A program made the position numbers and the translations under genes. Under the pieces are notes generated by a model. The model was not told the origin of the DNA. It saw nothing but the letters and a program-made list of their open reading frames with translations, and searched no databases. A stretch of 64,000 nt of DNA from Kondoa malvinella (Eukaryota > Basidiomycota > Agaricostilbomycetes > Agaricostilbales > Kondoaceae). The stretch's first letter is position 1. Each line of letters begins with the position of its first letter. The stretch is from contig BCIM01000016.1 of assembly GCA_039545315.1 (NCBI GenBank), forward strand, positions 124,001 through 188,000, read 5' to 3'. Positions 46,900 to 58,920 of this stretch are shown here, piece by piece.

Positions 46900-47632
46900 A
46901 CCTGTGCTGTTAGACAGACCTTACAGTAATCAGCTAAGCCAGACTCGACCGGAAAATGCTCTCACGCAAGGCAATAGTTCTCTTTGACAGAGGCTTCAGC
47001 TCGGGAAACTCAGACAGCCTCTCCAAGCCTGTCCCGGGGCTCAATGGTGTAGACTGCGGCTTTGGGGATTCCATACTTCTGCGCTCGTCTTTGGCCAAGA
47101 GAAGCTATGTCTGTCATGCGACCTTGCCGTGAGCGGTGGAGGAGTCTGTCCGCTGTGCGATGTCTGCCTCTTGGGTCGCAAGTCTGCATGCTCTCGTTGA
47201 TCTGCTGTACACAAGCGAAGCAAGTAACTTCTGGGTGGTCCTCGCGCCCTGGTTTCGTGTTTTCTGCTCCGTCTGGCTTCCTCCTTGTATTCAGAGCTGA
47301 TCAGTGGCTCATCTCCTTCGCGGCGGGATTTGCAGTCAATCAAGCAAAAGTGTTCTCTTCTGCTCGAATTGCGCACGCAATTTCCGAAGACTGTGACGCT
47401 TTTACGCAAATTCACACAGATCTATCGAATACAGTAGCTGTCAACAGCTCAATCTGGCGCTATAGCAAAGCATATCAAACCTTTTCTGCCCTTCTAAGGA
47501 CTCTGCCAGCCAGTGTCAAGATCAAAGTAATTGGCAGCTGTATGTAATGCGGTCCGCGGAGTAGTATATAGGGCATACATTCACTTCTCATAGCGTATAA
47601 TTGCAATGCCAAGTCTCCTCCCAATCCTTTCC
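46900..47632. other. Intergenic region, Nudix gene to acetyltransferase gene
   Basis: About 730 bp. A 161-codon ORF on the plus strand (47062-47547) and a 124-codon ORF opposite it (47041-47415) overlap; neither shows a domain or splice pattern. It most likely holds the Nudix promoter and the acetyltransferase 3' UTR. Confidence 0.4.
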
Positions 47633-48527
47633 TTACTTCTGTTCGTGTTGCCAACGCAGACAATACCGAGCATAAGTCTTCTTGCTCTGATATTCAGGCA
47701 TTTGACCAGTATAGACCAAATCGAATCCCATGTGCTTGTAGAATGCAACATTGCTCTCGTTGTCCGCTTCGAGCACCACGTCACATTGCAGCTGTTCGGC
47801 CTACTGAACACATCGACACCGTACTTGATGAAACAGAGTGAAGCTCACCTTCTGACAGATTGCGCGCAGCAAAGCACCGCCTAGACCTTGACCCTGCTTC
47901 TCTGGTGTAATAGCGATAACGAACACATGTAGACCGTGCAGATTCTCGTCGTTTGGCCAAGCTTTCGAGATCTCTTCATCGGCAGGATCAAACTGTGATT
48001 GTTCAGTAAAGACATGACTAGATCACGAGAAGCTCACCTGCTCTTTCAAGTACTTATAGTGGTCCGGATCGACCCTCTCAGCCTTTTCGTCTTCTTCGCC
48101 GAATTGACCAGCTAGAGAACGTTTGTACTTCTTGCCGGGAGGATAGCAAAGCGCTACGCCTGCATTCTCGCCAATGGTAAGGATGAAACCGCCATTGAAT
48201 GCGGCAGCTGTCCAGCATTGGAAACCGACTGTATATCATCAGCTTCTATCATCAATGCGTATCAGATGCTTACTGTTCCATCGATCTGTCTGGTCGACAT
48301 ACTACTCACAAAGATCAGTGCTAGTCTGAAGGTACGAACAAGGACTCACTAGACCGTTGAAACAGTACTGATTCGTAGGGCTATACTCGCTCATTCCAAG
48401 ACTCTTCGCAGCCATGTTGCCCAAAGCGACTATATCGGCATCTGCGAAAGTGGTGAGCTTCGTTGCATGCGCACAAAGTTTCCGCACTTGAGATGTGCTG
48501 CAGCTCCTTGATCTGAGGACTGGTCAT
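47633..48527 (-). CDS. GNAT-family N-acetyltransferase
   Basis: Read on the minus strand: MTSPQIKELQHIS, an intron, LTTFADADIVALGNMAAKSL, GMSEYSPTNQYCFNGL, a central beta-strand region (VGFQCWTAAAFNGGFILTIG), then the acetyl-CoA-binding motif HVFVIAITPEKQGQGLGGAL, which contains the Q-x-x-G-x-G signature, and the closing motif NESNVAFYKHMGFDLVYTGQ. The tail ends RYCLRWQHEQK (stop 47633). This is a single-domain GNAT acetyltransferase of about 240 residues. The substrate is unknown; similar fungal proteins act on small molecules or protein N-termini. The first intron, about 30 bp, is short for this genome, so the start is less certain than the core. Confidence 0.8.
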
Positions 48528-49012
48528 GACAGAGATGATGGTTGAGAAGAAGAAGAAAGCGACAGAAGAAGTCGTCTATCAAAGGAGACAATGAACCGTG
48601 CCCAACACTGCTTTTCGCATGGCTGCCACTGCCAGTTCTACATAGTCATGAGTAGGCTCATATGAGCCCGAACAGCTTTACGTAAAGCGCGAAACAGCCA
48701 GAGTTGGGCTAGAGATAGTCTTCCGAGAGCAAGTGCTTCGAATCATTCATGGAGATGTTTCAGGCATATCTCTTAGAGAAGAGCACACAAAGTGAGCCAA
48801 ATATTGACAATAGCAATGTAGCTGGAGCAGATCTACGACAGATCTCAGACATGATTTCAATCGCCGGGCGGCAGTTGGGCTCGAGCGCAAAGACGAAAGC
48901 CCAGGGAAGCAGACACTAGTTGAGCCGTGAGCAGCTGGATAGAGAGTCGCTACTTGCATGACTTGCCCGTCTCCAGACAAGAGTGCAGCATGACATTCGA
49001 CGACCAAGCGAT
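48528..49012. promoter_or_regulatory. Divergent promoter region, acetyltransferase and histone deacetylase
   Basis: A 485-bp stretch between divergent start codons. No supported exon; the short minus-strand ORF at 48747-49031 overlaps the deacetylase first exon and is not believed. Confidence 0.4.
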
Positions 49013-50891
49013 ATGACACGCAAGGTCTCATAGTGCGTAGGACAGCACAGGACCTCAGTATACAGCTGATAATTGTGTTGGTTTCGTACAGCTATTACGA
49101 CAGTCTGTCCTCTCTGCCTTTCCTCTACTCTCCTTCGTTTTGTTGATCCTTTGCGCTTTGACAGACGATGTAGGCACCTGTAAGCCCTCTACAAGCCTCA
49201 TATGGCGCTCTACTTACGCTCTGAGTAGACGCCTATTCGCTGCATCACCCAATGAAGCCGCACCGCATAAAGATTGCCCATAACCTGATTGTCAACTACG
49301 GCCTAGACAAGCAACTCGATATCATCCGCCCTGCTCGAGCAACACCACACAAAATGACTTCTTTCCACACGGACGAATACATTGATTTCCTCAGTCGCGT
49401 CACGCCCGAAACAGTGGAAGAATTGACTGGCAGAGAAACTCGTTACCTCATAGGAACAGATTGTCCTGCTTTCGAAGGCCTGTGGGAGTTTTGTGCCATC
49501 TCAGCAGGTGGTAGTATAGCCGGAGCGCAAAGGTTGAATTCAGGTTTGAGCGATATTGCAGTCAATTGGGCTGGTGGGTTGCATCACGCGAAAAAGAGGG
49601 AAGCGTCTGGTTTCTGCTACGTCAACGACATTGTTCTCGCCATTTTGGAATTCCTCAGAGTTCACGCAAGAGTACTCTACATTGATATTGATGTTCATCA
49701 TGGTGATGGAGTCGAAGAAGCTTTCTATACAACCGACAGAGTCATGACTTGCTCTTTTCACAAGTTTGGCGACTTTTTCCCTGGCACGGGCGATTTGCAT
49801 GACAGAGGGATTGGCAAAGGAAAAGGCTATTCAGTCAATGTGCCGCTCAGGGATGGGATAGACGACGAATCTTATCGCGGTGTTTTCCGACCGGTCATTC
49901 AAGCCATCATGGATTGGTATCAACCTGGCGCTGTCATCCTGCAATGTGGTGCCGATTCACTAGCGGAAGATAAGCTGGGTTCATTCAATCTGTCCATGAA
50001 AGGTGCGTTCTGCCTGCTACAGCAATTTCATCGTTGCTTAGGCATGGTAATGGACGTACAGGCCACGCAGATTGCATCACCTTCGTCAAAGCCTTCAACA
50101 TCCCGCTAATGGTCCTCGGCGGCGGAGGCTACACGATCCGAAATGTCGCTAGAACATGGGCTTACGAAACTGGTGTGCTGGCTGGTGTCGACCTTCACGA
50201 GACAAGCCCGCATCTACCGTTCAATGAATATATGGAATACTTTGGCCCCGAGTTCAAATTGGATGTGCCGAACAACAATATGGACAATCAGAATTCGAGA
50301 GAGTATCTGGATGGTATCAGGTCAGCTAGCATTGCGGTTTTAGCTTGGTTTTCAGCTTAGCCAGTGTGTTATTGACAGATCGAGTGTGATTGACGGTCTG
50401 CGGCATCTACCGTTTGCGCCTAGCGTTGGCATGCAAAGCGTACCTCCGCCATTGCCTGAAGTAGAATATGATTCGGACGAAGATTTGGATACGAGGATAT
50501 CACGTGCGTTCAGTCTAGAATCGCTTTGTACTCTGCTCATACCTATACCGACGTAACAGAACGCACGCGAGACGCTCATACGCAACGTTATGGTGACGAC
50601 CTCTCTTCAGACGACGAGACTGAGGTTACTACCTCCTACTCCTCGTTCGGGCGGAAACGAACACAACCAGTACAAGCAGACGAACTTGCAACACATCCAA
50701 GCGGGAGACGGAGAAGACGACCAAGAGGTGCTTCACCTCCGCCCAACGTGATGGACGTAGATGAGGAAGAACCAGTATCGAATGAGCGACCGAAACGGAC
50801 GTTCTTCCATCCTGCTCCGATCTCACCTTTTGAAGGCGCAACGCTCAACAGTGAGATGGCAGCGATGAAACGTACGGTTCCCGTAGAGTAG
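49013..50891 (+). CDS. Class I histone deacetylase (Rpd3/Hos2 type)
   Basis: The first four exons are 49013-49032 (MTRKVSY), 49092-49102 (11 nt), 49165-49179 (15 nt) and 49229 onward; they join to [20 protein letters not shown]. The catalytic core is intact: [20 protein letters not shown] with the two active-site histidines, [17 protein letters not shown] and [12 protein letters not shown] with the zinc ligands, and [15 protein letters not shown] with the catalytic tyrosine. After the domain (about residue 380) comes an acidic and basic disordered tail ([34 protein letters not shown]) ending at 50891. It removes acetyl groups from histone lysines as part of Sin3- or Set3-type complexes. Text such as [17 protein letters not shown] does not separate Rpd3 from Hos2 for me. 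The usual GxGHPMKPHR reads [10 protein letters not shown] here. Confidence 0.93.
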
Positions 50892-50926
50892 TTCAATGTA
50901 ATATTAGACAGGTGTGACATGTACTA

Positions 50927-53900
50927 CTATCTCCCGACACCAAGCTTTGCCTTTTGCTCGCACTGCGGACAGACGGTTTTTACTTGAGTCTGTAGATCAG
51001 CTACGAACCTTGTCCGACTGCGAAATTGGCCGTCGAAATTGGTCGTCTTCTTGTCTGAGCCGATGAGGGAGTTTGCTGCTGATAGAGCATGTTCTGGTCG
51101 GGAGGGGAGATTAGGTTCAGCAGAGGGGAAAGCACAGCCTGCGTGGTAGATGTGACGACAGAGGAACATGACGACTACTGCTCGTGTGCTTGGTGCGTTG
51201 GGGCGAAGGCTTTGGTCAAAGAGTTGAGTATTGCATTCGTCGCAATTCGTAGCGGCTAATCAGTCCGTTATTAGCTCTTCTTACAGGAACAAACGAGAGA
51301 CTCACGAGTACAGGAGAAGGCTCTCGTCTGACCGCGGTGTAGGCGCGAAGAGAGTTGCCGACAGTCGCTGTATAAAATGCTTTCGCAGCCTTCCATGAGC
51401 GATATCTATGACATCAGCCAAACATTTATCAGCCGAAGCCGACATCTCCCAGCCAGACCCACCTGTAGATTAAAGTCTTGTAATATCTTGATCAACGCTC
51501 CTTTCAGACCGGGTATTTCTAAGCCGTCCTTGATCCTTCGAATTAAATTGACAGGATCTATTTCGGATCCAACGTTCTCCAGCAGACCGCGAATGAAGGC
51601 TACCCGAAGTCAGCAAGGGCTCATTGTGCAGACGATCTACTCACTAGGTCGACTTTCAGAGTATTTGAGCAAGTCTTCCCAAAGATCTGCATCATTTTGC
51701 TCTTTGGCAAAGTCGATAGCCTGCACTCCCTTAGCAGAGCCATCCAGAAGGTATATAGTGACTGACCCGCTGAACGTCTCCCATCCTTTCGATAATCAGA
51801 CCGAGCGCTTTCTTGTTGTTGCCCATTCGACCGAGCAGGAAAACCATCTCAGGCACGAGATCTCGTTTGGTACAGCTCTCATACGCCTACGAGAACACTG
51901 TTTCAGCTGAAGCTTGAAGCTAGCCTTTGTGACCGACCTGTTCTAAGGCGTAATAATTGCTCATCCTCAGGAAATCCATCAGACGCGGATACTCATACTC
52001 TGCATACAGGTCGACCTAAAGTCGGGTTCAGTGCATTTCAATCAGAACGAAAAGCTTCAGCTAACCTGTAGATCGCTGTACTCTGCTGCTAGAGTGGGAT
52101 CTTTCTCGAAAAGCGCATCGAGGTATTGATAGAGGTATTGTCGATGCCCTTTCAGCTGCTTGACCACTCGAGGCATCTGACATCGCGATAAGCCATATTA
52201 CTGGCAGTGCTTGGCATCGCTTACAGGTATGGAATGTGTATGCTCTGTAAGTAAATCAATGGCATCGCCATGCCTCGACATCGTGTGCGTCGGGTGGCCC
52301 TCTTTTGCAGGTTGTTTACCTTGCTTCTTGCTGATGTCTCGGTCAAAGTCGAGCAGAAGGACAGCTTGATCTTGAACATCGGTGAAGAGGTTGTTGTCTC
52401 TGACGAGATCGAATACGCCTGGTCGACGGAGCCTGAGAAAGTAAGGAAGCGCCTTTCCTGGTTGTCGGTTTGCAATGTATCTGAAGGCGTTCGTGAGCAA
52501 AAGATACGGTCGAGAATGAATACGTACAGATCAGCTAGACACTCCATCAAAGTGTATTGCTCTCGCAAGCTATCTAAGGCTCCTTCGATAGCCAGAATCA
52601 CAGTATGCTTGTCGTAGATAGTATGCGGCCAAGTCCGGATGGTCCGCAGGAGAGCCTGTCGAAACCGATGAGTCTGAAATGCTAAGTGCATTCGAGTCTA
52701 AAGAACCTACCAGATGATCGTGCCTCAAGAAATGAGCGAGCACCATCTCGTATACCACTCGATCGAGCTGCGGATCATGCGTTGGTACGTAGGGTATGAT
52801 AGTCTGTATAGAAATCAGCTGTATGCCGACATAAGAGCTTCATTTCACCCACCTGTATTTGCCCTTTTTCAATGAACAAAAAGACCCAATCTTCCCAAGC
52901 CTTCACATTCGAGCCAAGGATCTTAGGACATGTCTCTGCAGCTTTCGCATATTCGCCTGTCGGGATCGCCGCATGTAGAATCAGCAAAAGCCAACAGTAC
53001 GCGCAATTCGACCGACCTTCGGCGACCAAATGCTGCAGATACTTTGTACCTATTTCGCCTACATCATACCCGTCCAGCACACCCGCCATCCCACTATCTT
53101 CAACCGCCTTCAAAGCTTCCTCGTACCGCCTCTTTTCAACCAACCAAGCGATATGATCACTTTCATCCCTCGGTTTCACGACAACAATATCTTTAGGCGA
53201 GAGAACATAGAAGATTTCCTTCTCCGGAGCTGGGATGAGGGTGTAGTCGTTACATTGATACTTTTCAAATGCGGACAGACTGAGCGCGTCGGAAGACAAT
53301 TCTTCGCCTTCGTGTGCTATGACGCGTAGTTCAGGTCTTTGAGCTTGTCGACGTTTCTGGGAAGCTTCTTCTTGTGAACTGAGTTCTGTAAGGTAAGCGA
53401 GGATAATGTAGGCGTCTTTTCGGAAGGGAATGATTCCAGAGATCATGCAGTCTACTTGAAAGATGGCAGTGATCTCAGCGTGGAGGTTTGAGTGCGAGGT
53501 CGGGACGACAGCTGAGCCTAGTTGAGTTGCGCGAGAGCGTTCCTTCTCTTTCAGCGTGGCTACTTTGATATAGTCTGCCCAGCCAATGAGAAGGGTTCGA
53601 GAGTCTTGCCAGTGCAAAGAGCATTTGAAAAGATCCACTCGAGGTGCATTAGCTGGTTTAGCAATATAGCTAATTTTCGTGCCAGAGCGAACGTCATAGA
53701 TCCGCACGCCTTTATCGTTTACCCAAGCTATGAGGTTATCGATCCACGAGATTGCCCAAATGGGACCTTCGCCAGAGTGAATGGTGACTTCTTTGTGACC
53801 TAACCAACCTCGTTCATGCAGAACTAGAGCGCCTGAAAGACCACCGCAGACGAATTGTCGAGTCCTTGATTTACCAAAGTCTGGTTCTAGAGCTATAGCG

Positions 53901-54480
53901 CGTAAAGGGCGGCCAGTATCAAAGACGTGTGAATCTGCGTCGCCGAGTGAGACGATAGCGACATGACCTGACATTACTTTAGCGTGCGAAGAAGCCTTGT
54001 CGAGAGAAGACTAACCATCCATAGAAGCACTAGCAACGAATTCGCTGCCTGAGTCTATGCTGAGACCCAGAACTGACGCAGTATGCGGTTTGAACTTCTT
54101 TGCAATGTGTCCATCATAGTCAGAGACGATCACGCCGCCTCCATGTGTTCCAATAGCCTATGGTAGGTCAATCTCAGCTGGAGATCAAGCAACACGAGCC
54201 GACTTCGACTGACCAGAAATCGAGTCGAGACGGCCAAAGTGCTTGCATTGTCGCGTTCCAGCAGCTCTGGCGGTATAGGCAGTCGAGAGTACTTCAATGT
54301 AGGCTCCTCCTCGTCCTCTTCATCGTCCTCAGACTCCTCATCTTCGCCTGACTCCTCGCTGCTTTCTGTCTCTTGTTCCAGATCTGCCTCTCCCTCTATT
54401 TTGTCCGTTTGGGTATCTACAGCAGTCTTGGTATCATCATCTGCTGCGGTATCACCATTCTCGCTTGCTATCGAGGGCAT
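50927..54480 (-). CDS. VPS41: HOPS vacuolar tethering subunit Vps41
   Basis: The start is MPSIASENGDTAADDDTKTA with a long acidic stretch (ESEDDEEDEEEPTLKYSRLP). A beta-propeller follows from about 54260 to 53300 (HVAIVSLGDADSHVFDTG, GPIWAISWIDNLIAWVNDKG, HWQDSRTLLIGWADYIKVAT). The C-terminal half is an alpha-solenoid with a clathrin heavy-chain-like repeat (HIAWLVEKRRYEEALKAVED, PTGEYAKAAETCPKILGS, KAWEDWVFLFIEKGQIQ). The last exons carry a RING-H2-like zinc motif (FLCRHIYHAGC ... CPQCEQKAKLGVGR). This layout is Vps41, the HOPS subunit that binds Rab7/Ypt7 and tethers vacuoles, late endosomes and AP-3 vesicles. About ten introns occur. The stop (50927) is 35 bp from the stop of the convergent deacetylase gene. 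Confidence 0.92.
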
Positions 54481-54712
54481 TCGAGAGCCAAAGACATGGA
54501 CGAACGAATCAAAGAGTGAAACCCGACGGCTACTTTGACTGCTGTCTTACTGAAAAGATCTATGCATTAACACGCCCTGCCTTTTATGCATACACACCAG
54601 ATTACTACGTCCTGCTCACTCCATATATAGCTATTCCAACTCTTCATGACGAGCTGGCAGGATTAACGGTATTTGCCAACATGTACTCGTTCGCAGCGCT
54701 AGAAATAGTCAA

Positions 54713-57217
54713 TCAAATATTACGGCAGGGACGAAGGACTGACGCATCAAATGGAGGTGCACTCCCATCTCCAATCATGACCTTGTAACCAATACTGGGC
54801 ACATCCTGAGCAATCACGAACAGCCAGGCTGGACCAGGAGGAAAGAGATCTGCATTGACTGGCGAACGGAAAGTAGCCCATTTCGAATTTGCGCTATCGA
54901 GCTTCAACTCGACATAGCGTTGATTCATGACTAGGCCATGCGTGTGGTAGCCAAGGTCCCTATCGATATATAAGCTATGATCATCGACTGAACTGAGAGA
55001 AACATACATCAGGACAAATTTGAGCGTGCTGGGTACAGTACCAGTAGGTAGAGGATCGACACGAACTTTGTAGAGGGTGTTGTAGAGTATGTTAGCCGGT
55101 ACGGAGCCAATCTTTGGTCGAGTACCACTCATGTCTGCTTGGGCATCAGTGCTGCCAGTTCTTGGGCTTTATCCAGGCGTACAGGGTGGGCTGATATACT
55201 CTGTTCGATCTACGATCAATGTTAGCAAGCTATTTCGTCATCAACAGAGTGCTCACATTCGGAACCAAACACGGTGCCATTGTTCTTGTTTGTCACGTCC
55301 TATTAGCACGGTGTTGACTTCTGATTTCGATGAAAAGAAGGACTGCCGACCTGGTTTGGGTTACTACCGGCGATCAACACTTCTCCAGAGGGCAGCAGAG
55401 TCGCAACGCTGTGGTACATTCTTGGAATAGCCGATGTGGGCATGCCAGTAGTAGACATGCGTTTACCGGCAGGCAGTTGATAGTCGTATATGACACCTCT
55501 GAATGCCGGATCATCTGCATTGGAGTCGCTGCCTGGGCGTCTGTCCTTCACATCTGCGTCACCTTTAGCGAAGTTCCGAAAGTCGGCCAAAACATACTGC
55601 CATACCCAGCAGCGCCGCGTTTCTGATGCGATTGGATTAGTTCCAATCTTCGAGACACATTGACAGGCTTACAGCACCATTCAGAATGAGTATGCGCCCG
55701 GTAGGCAACACGACCATTTCTCCCATGACTCGAGCTTCTGGAAGCAGCTGACTATCGCGTACCCACCCGTTGGCTGCTCTAGTAGTGGTCAATACCATGC
55801 GATAGCACTAGCATACTAGTCACATGGAATCAGCTTGACAGTCGACCTGAACTTACATAGCGACTCGCAGGGGTCTGCGCGCTGATGTCTCGACTAGCGA
55901 GGGTATCATCGATAGTAGAGCCTCCGCAGACCAGCGCCTCTGTAGAGTGTTCATCAGACATCAGACAAAGCTCGGAACAACGAATTTGACTGACCTGGTG
56001 TCCAATTATTCGCCGGTGTCATAGGCAACAAAGCGGTGGCTGCGGTATAGGGGTAAGTCAAGCGAACACCATCAGGTATGTCTGGTAGTCTTGTTTCCGT
56101 ATTGGTTTGCCAATTATCTTTCGTCTCGATCAGCTGTTATTGATCCGGACAGCATTGAGACTCACAGAACATTGCCTTTCGATTTGCGGCCATAAAGATG
56201 CGGCCATCTGGTAGAGGGTAGATTACCGGGAAAAGATTGCTTGGTAGAGCATCGTGTAGAAATGCTGAATAGATTGGCATTCCATTGTTTAAAGCCTTGG
56301 ACGGGTAGTACTCAAAGTTTGGCCTGGAAGAAGTCTAGCAGCGGCTCTTCGAAAACACAATCTGCTCACTGGTCATTGAGCTCATTATTGTTATATGCGT
56401 TCGTCTTTGTCCCTCCGGCCTGCGAGCGGAAGTCAATCAAGCAGTAGATCACCCACGAGTGTCTCACTACTAGTATCGATCCATCAGCCAGCTTCGCGGT
56501 AGTCGGATACCATCTTGGAACCGCCAGACGAGTGCGATTGACATATTCTTCCAGAACACATCCTGTGTCACGGCAACTCTGCAATAATCGAAGACCTGCA
56601 TCCAACATCAGACCAGACTAGGGGATTCGATGCTGCCGACCTTGTAGACCATCAGAGTCTTTGTAATACTGCTCAGACTGTTAGCAAAGCGATGCAAATC
56701 AATGAAGTCGACAAACACCACTGCTGATGGCTGCATTGCCTCCGACAGAGACAAGAGTACCATTTGACAAGTAAGAGCCACCGGCACAAAAGCTGTTTGT
56801 CATGGCGTCGAGAATGATTGATTTTCCGGTGCCGGCGAGATTTCTCCATTCTACCCACTGAGATCCTGTCAGTATATTATAACAAGCAGTATGTTAAACT
56901 GACCCCTGAGTGCGATCCAGCTCTTCCGGGATTGTGTTCGACCTTATCGAGCACGATGATCGAGTTGGTGTCAACGACCTGCAGTTGCATAGCCTGGAGA
57001 GCAACTTCAGCAGGTGCCTCAAATCCAATCGAGAGCGTACTCCGACAAGCAGCTCAACCCCAGCTCGGAGAGTATAGACAGTTGGGAGAGCTCTTTTAGA
57101 CACACGCCAGCTTGAGGCAGGAAGCACATCGAGCGAAAAGTCAAGATCGGGAAACTCGTCGATCACATCAGTAGCGAACGCAGTTGCCGTTAGCAACAGA
57201 AGATGCGGGATCCGCAT
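54713..57217 (-). CDS. Secreted glyoxal oxidase (copper radical oxidase, AA5_1)
   Basis: The N-terminus MRIPHLLLLTATAFATD is a signal peptide. Downstream blocks are LQVVDTNSIIVLDKVEHNPG, then MTNSFCAGGSYLSNGTLVSV with the cysteine that cross-links to tyrosine in this family, VPRWYPTTAKLADGSILVV, and PRMYHSVATLLPSGEVLIAG with the copper-ligand tyrosine and histidine. The C-terminal DUF1929 domain (54713-55132) has DRDLGYHTHGLVMNQRYVEL and AWLFVIAQDVPSIGYKVMIG. Copper radical oxidases turn aldehydes such as glyoxal or methylglyoxal into acids with release of hydrogen peroxide; in wood-decay and plant-associated fungi they feed peroxidases. About ten introns split the gene. No C-terminal GPI or membrane segment is seen. 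Confidence 0.88.
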
Positions 57218-57788
57218 GTTTCAAGAGACTGAGATGACAGGGAGCTAGATTCGGGCGTCGTTGTTTGCAGCGAGCAGAGCCAGGGAAGCAGAAGAGCAAG
57301 AGGAGTCTGGCCAGTACGCCCATCAGGTTAAGATGATTTGAGAAGCAGTAAGACGGTAGAAGGACTAGGCGCAATTCGCGATTCTTTTGCTGTTCGTTCG
57401 CTCGGAGCCATCTTGCCTAGATTCGACGACAGCGCTAGATTGCCTGTCTAAGGCCGCAACCAAGACAAGCCAGGGCGAAGCAAGACGTAAGTCATGAACA
57501 GAAGAAGTGGACACTCTGGCTCTCATAGCATTCGGAAACAGGAACTTCTGTGACGAACCGATCCGCCGTTGACTGATACTGAGGTCTGGCATGGTCCTGA
57601 TGTGTCTTCTCATATCTCTCGAGCGTCATAGGGATTGATTGCTGCTGGAACCACTGTTGTCGCTGTCACTTGAACAAATGTCCTCAATTTATGCAGCAAG
57701 CTGTGTTTCAATCTCATATATACAAGTCTTCTCGAGCTCCCGGGTTGCGTGGTACTAGTCTCCTTGCTGTCAATCGGACGTTCCTACC
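57218..57788. other. Intergenic region, glyoxal oxidase to Dabb gene
   Basis: About 570 bp. An 82-codon minus-strand ORF at 57365-57613 has no domain or splice context. It is probably the glyoxal oxidase promoter and the Dabb gene 3' UTR. Confidence 0.4.
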
Positions 57789-58292
57789 TCACAATTCCAT
57801 ATCATAAATGATCTTCTTGTCGTTGTCCCATTTGCCTAGAGCATCGAATCAGCTCGTCTGAATCAAGAAGGCAGCAGCGCTGACCCTTGCCCAGCCCCAC
57901 GATGCTATCCCCGAGATATCAGCTTGTTCTCTATACTAGACTTCGCGCTCACTGCTGGTGCAACTCATGCTTTGCGTACACCTGGCAGTCCTCCCAGCTA
58001 TTGAATCGAGTGACCAGGACTGCTTCTCGATCAGCGATGCCCTCCGCATGTTGGCGAGACGCACGGCAGTCATATCCCTGTGCCTTCTCTTTCGACTGAG
58101 GTAGACAGCGTCCAGCTTTGATCTCTACCAGTCCAGGGACTTTTCCTGGCATATGCTTCAGATTCATCTTGTGTTGTCATGTACGCGAGACATACCTTGA
58201 AGACTATTAGCTTCAGCGATCCACTCGTCCACGAATTCGGCCGGAGCGTCTGCGAAAGCTTTCTGTAGTACTATGTGGATGATACCGGGCAT
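57789..58292 (-). CDS. Dabb (stress-responsive A/B barrel) domain protein
   Basis: Four exons reconstruct on the minus strand: 58292-58196, 58145-57953, 57904-57885 (20 nt) and 57835-57789, giving 118 residues. The protein starts MPGIIHIVLQKAFADAPAEF, then LQGKVPGLVEIKAG, DREAVLVTRFNSWEDCQVYA and KHELHQH, and ends KWDNDKKIIYDMEL. This is the ferredoxin-like alpha+beta dimer fold of Dabb proteins, with the usual final beta strand. Members act as small dimeric proteins, some in polyketide or aromatic-compound metabolism; a specific function cannot be given. The last two exons lie outside the single ORF and were found by frame continuity and splice signals. Confidence 0.75.
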
Positions 58293-58920
58293 CTTTGTGC
58301 TCGGTCAGGAAGAAGCGAGAGTTGTTAATCGGACATTGGTGTTGATCGGAGCCTCGCACTTGAAACGCCGCCGTTGATCCATTACTCCTCCGGCATGCGG
58401 AAGGAGACGCTGGCAATCTCTTAGCCTGTCGGTTTGACAGGCAGGACTGTTCCTGCGTGACCATCTTTCTGGCCTTTTACTCGTGACTGTCTTGCATCCC
58501 CAAGCTCGAAGTCGAAAGACCGTGCTTTACTATGCACCATAACGCATTCGCCAATTCTAGTCTCTCTTCTTCGTCTCGTCTCTTACTGTCCTTGCCGGCG
58601 CACCTAAAGCTTCCTGCGAGGCTGAGCACGGCCCTGAAGTGTTTAGCATCGCAGCTGCTTGGTCAAATCTTCTGCTCGCACTGGCAGATCGAAACGGCGC
58701 ATTTCTGTTCTTTCTGTCTCCCGCATGAGAGACAGTAGTACTTGACTGTCTTCTCGCTAATTCTGCCATCTCTAGATAGTTCCTTTCTCCTTCTTGCCGA
58801 GCGAAATCGTAAATGCCTGTCAGCTTTGAATCTGAATTATAACACGTGATCGAAGCTTTGCTGTGAAGCCGTTGCACTTCTTCCCCTTCGTCTTTGCTAC
58901 TGTATTTGCGAAGACTCGAA
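58293..58920. other. Divergent region, Dabb gene and membrane protein gene
   Basis: About 630 bp. ORFs on both strands (for example 58557-58964 on the minus strand, 135 codons) lack recognisable domains. A 5' exon with a signal peptide for the following gene would be expected here but was not found. Confidence 0.35.

Noticed and set aside
47062..47547. 161-codon ORF on the plus strand as a gene
   Set aside because: A 124-codon ORF overlaps it on the other strand; no domain, no splice signals, and it lies where the Nudix promoter and acetyltransferase 3' UTR should be.
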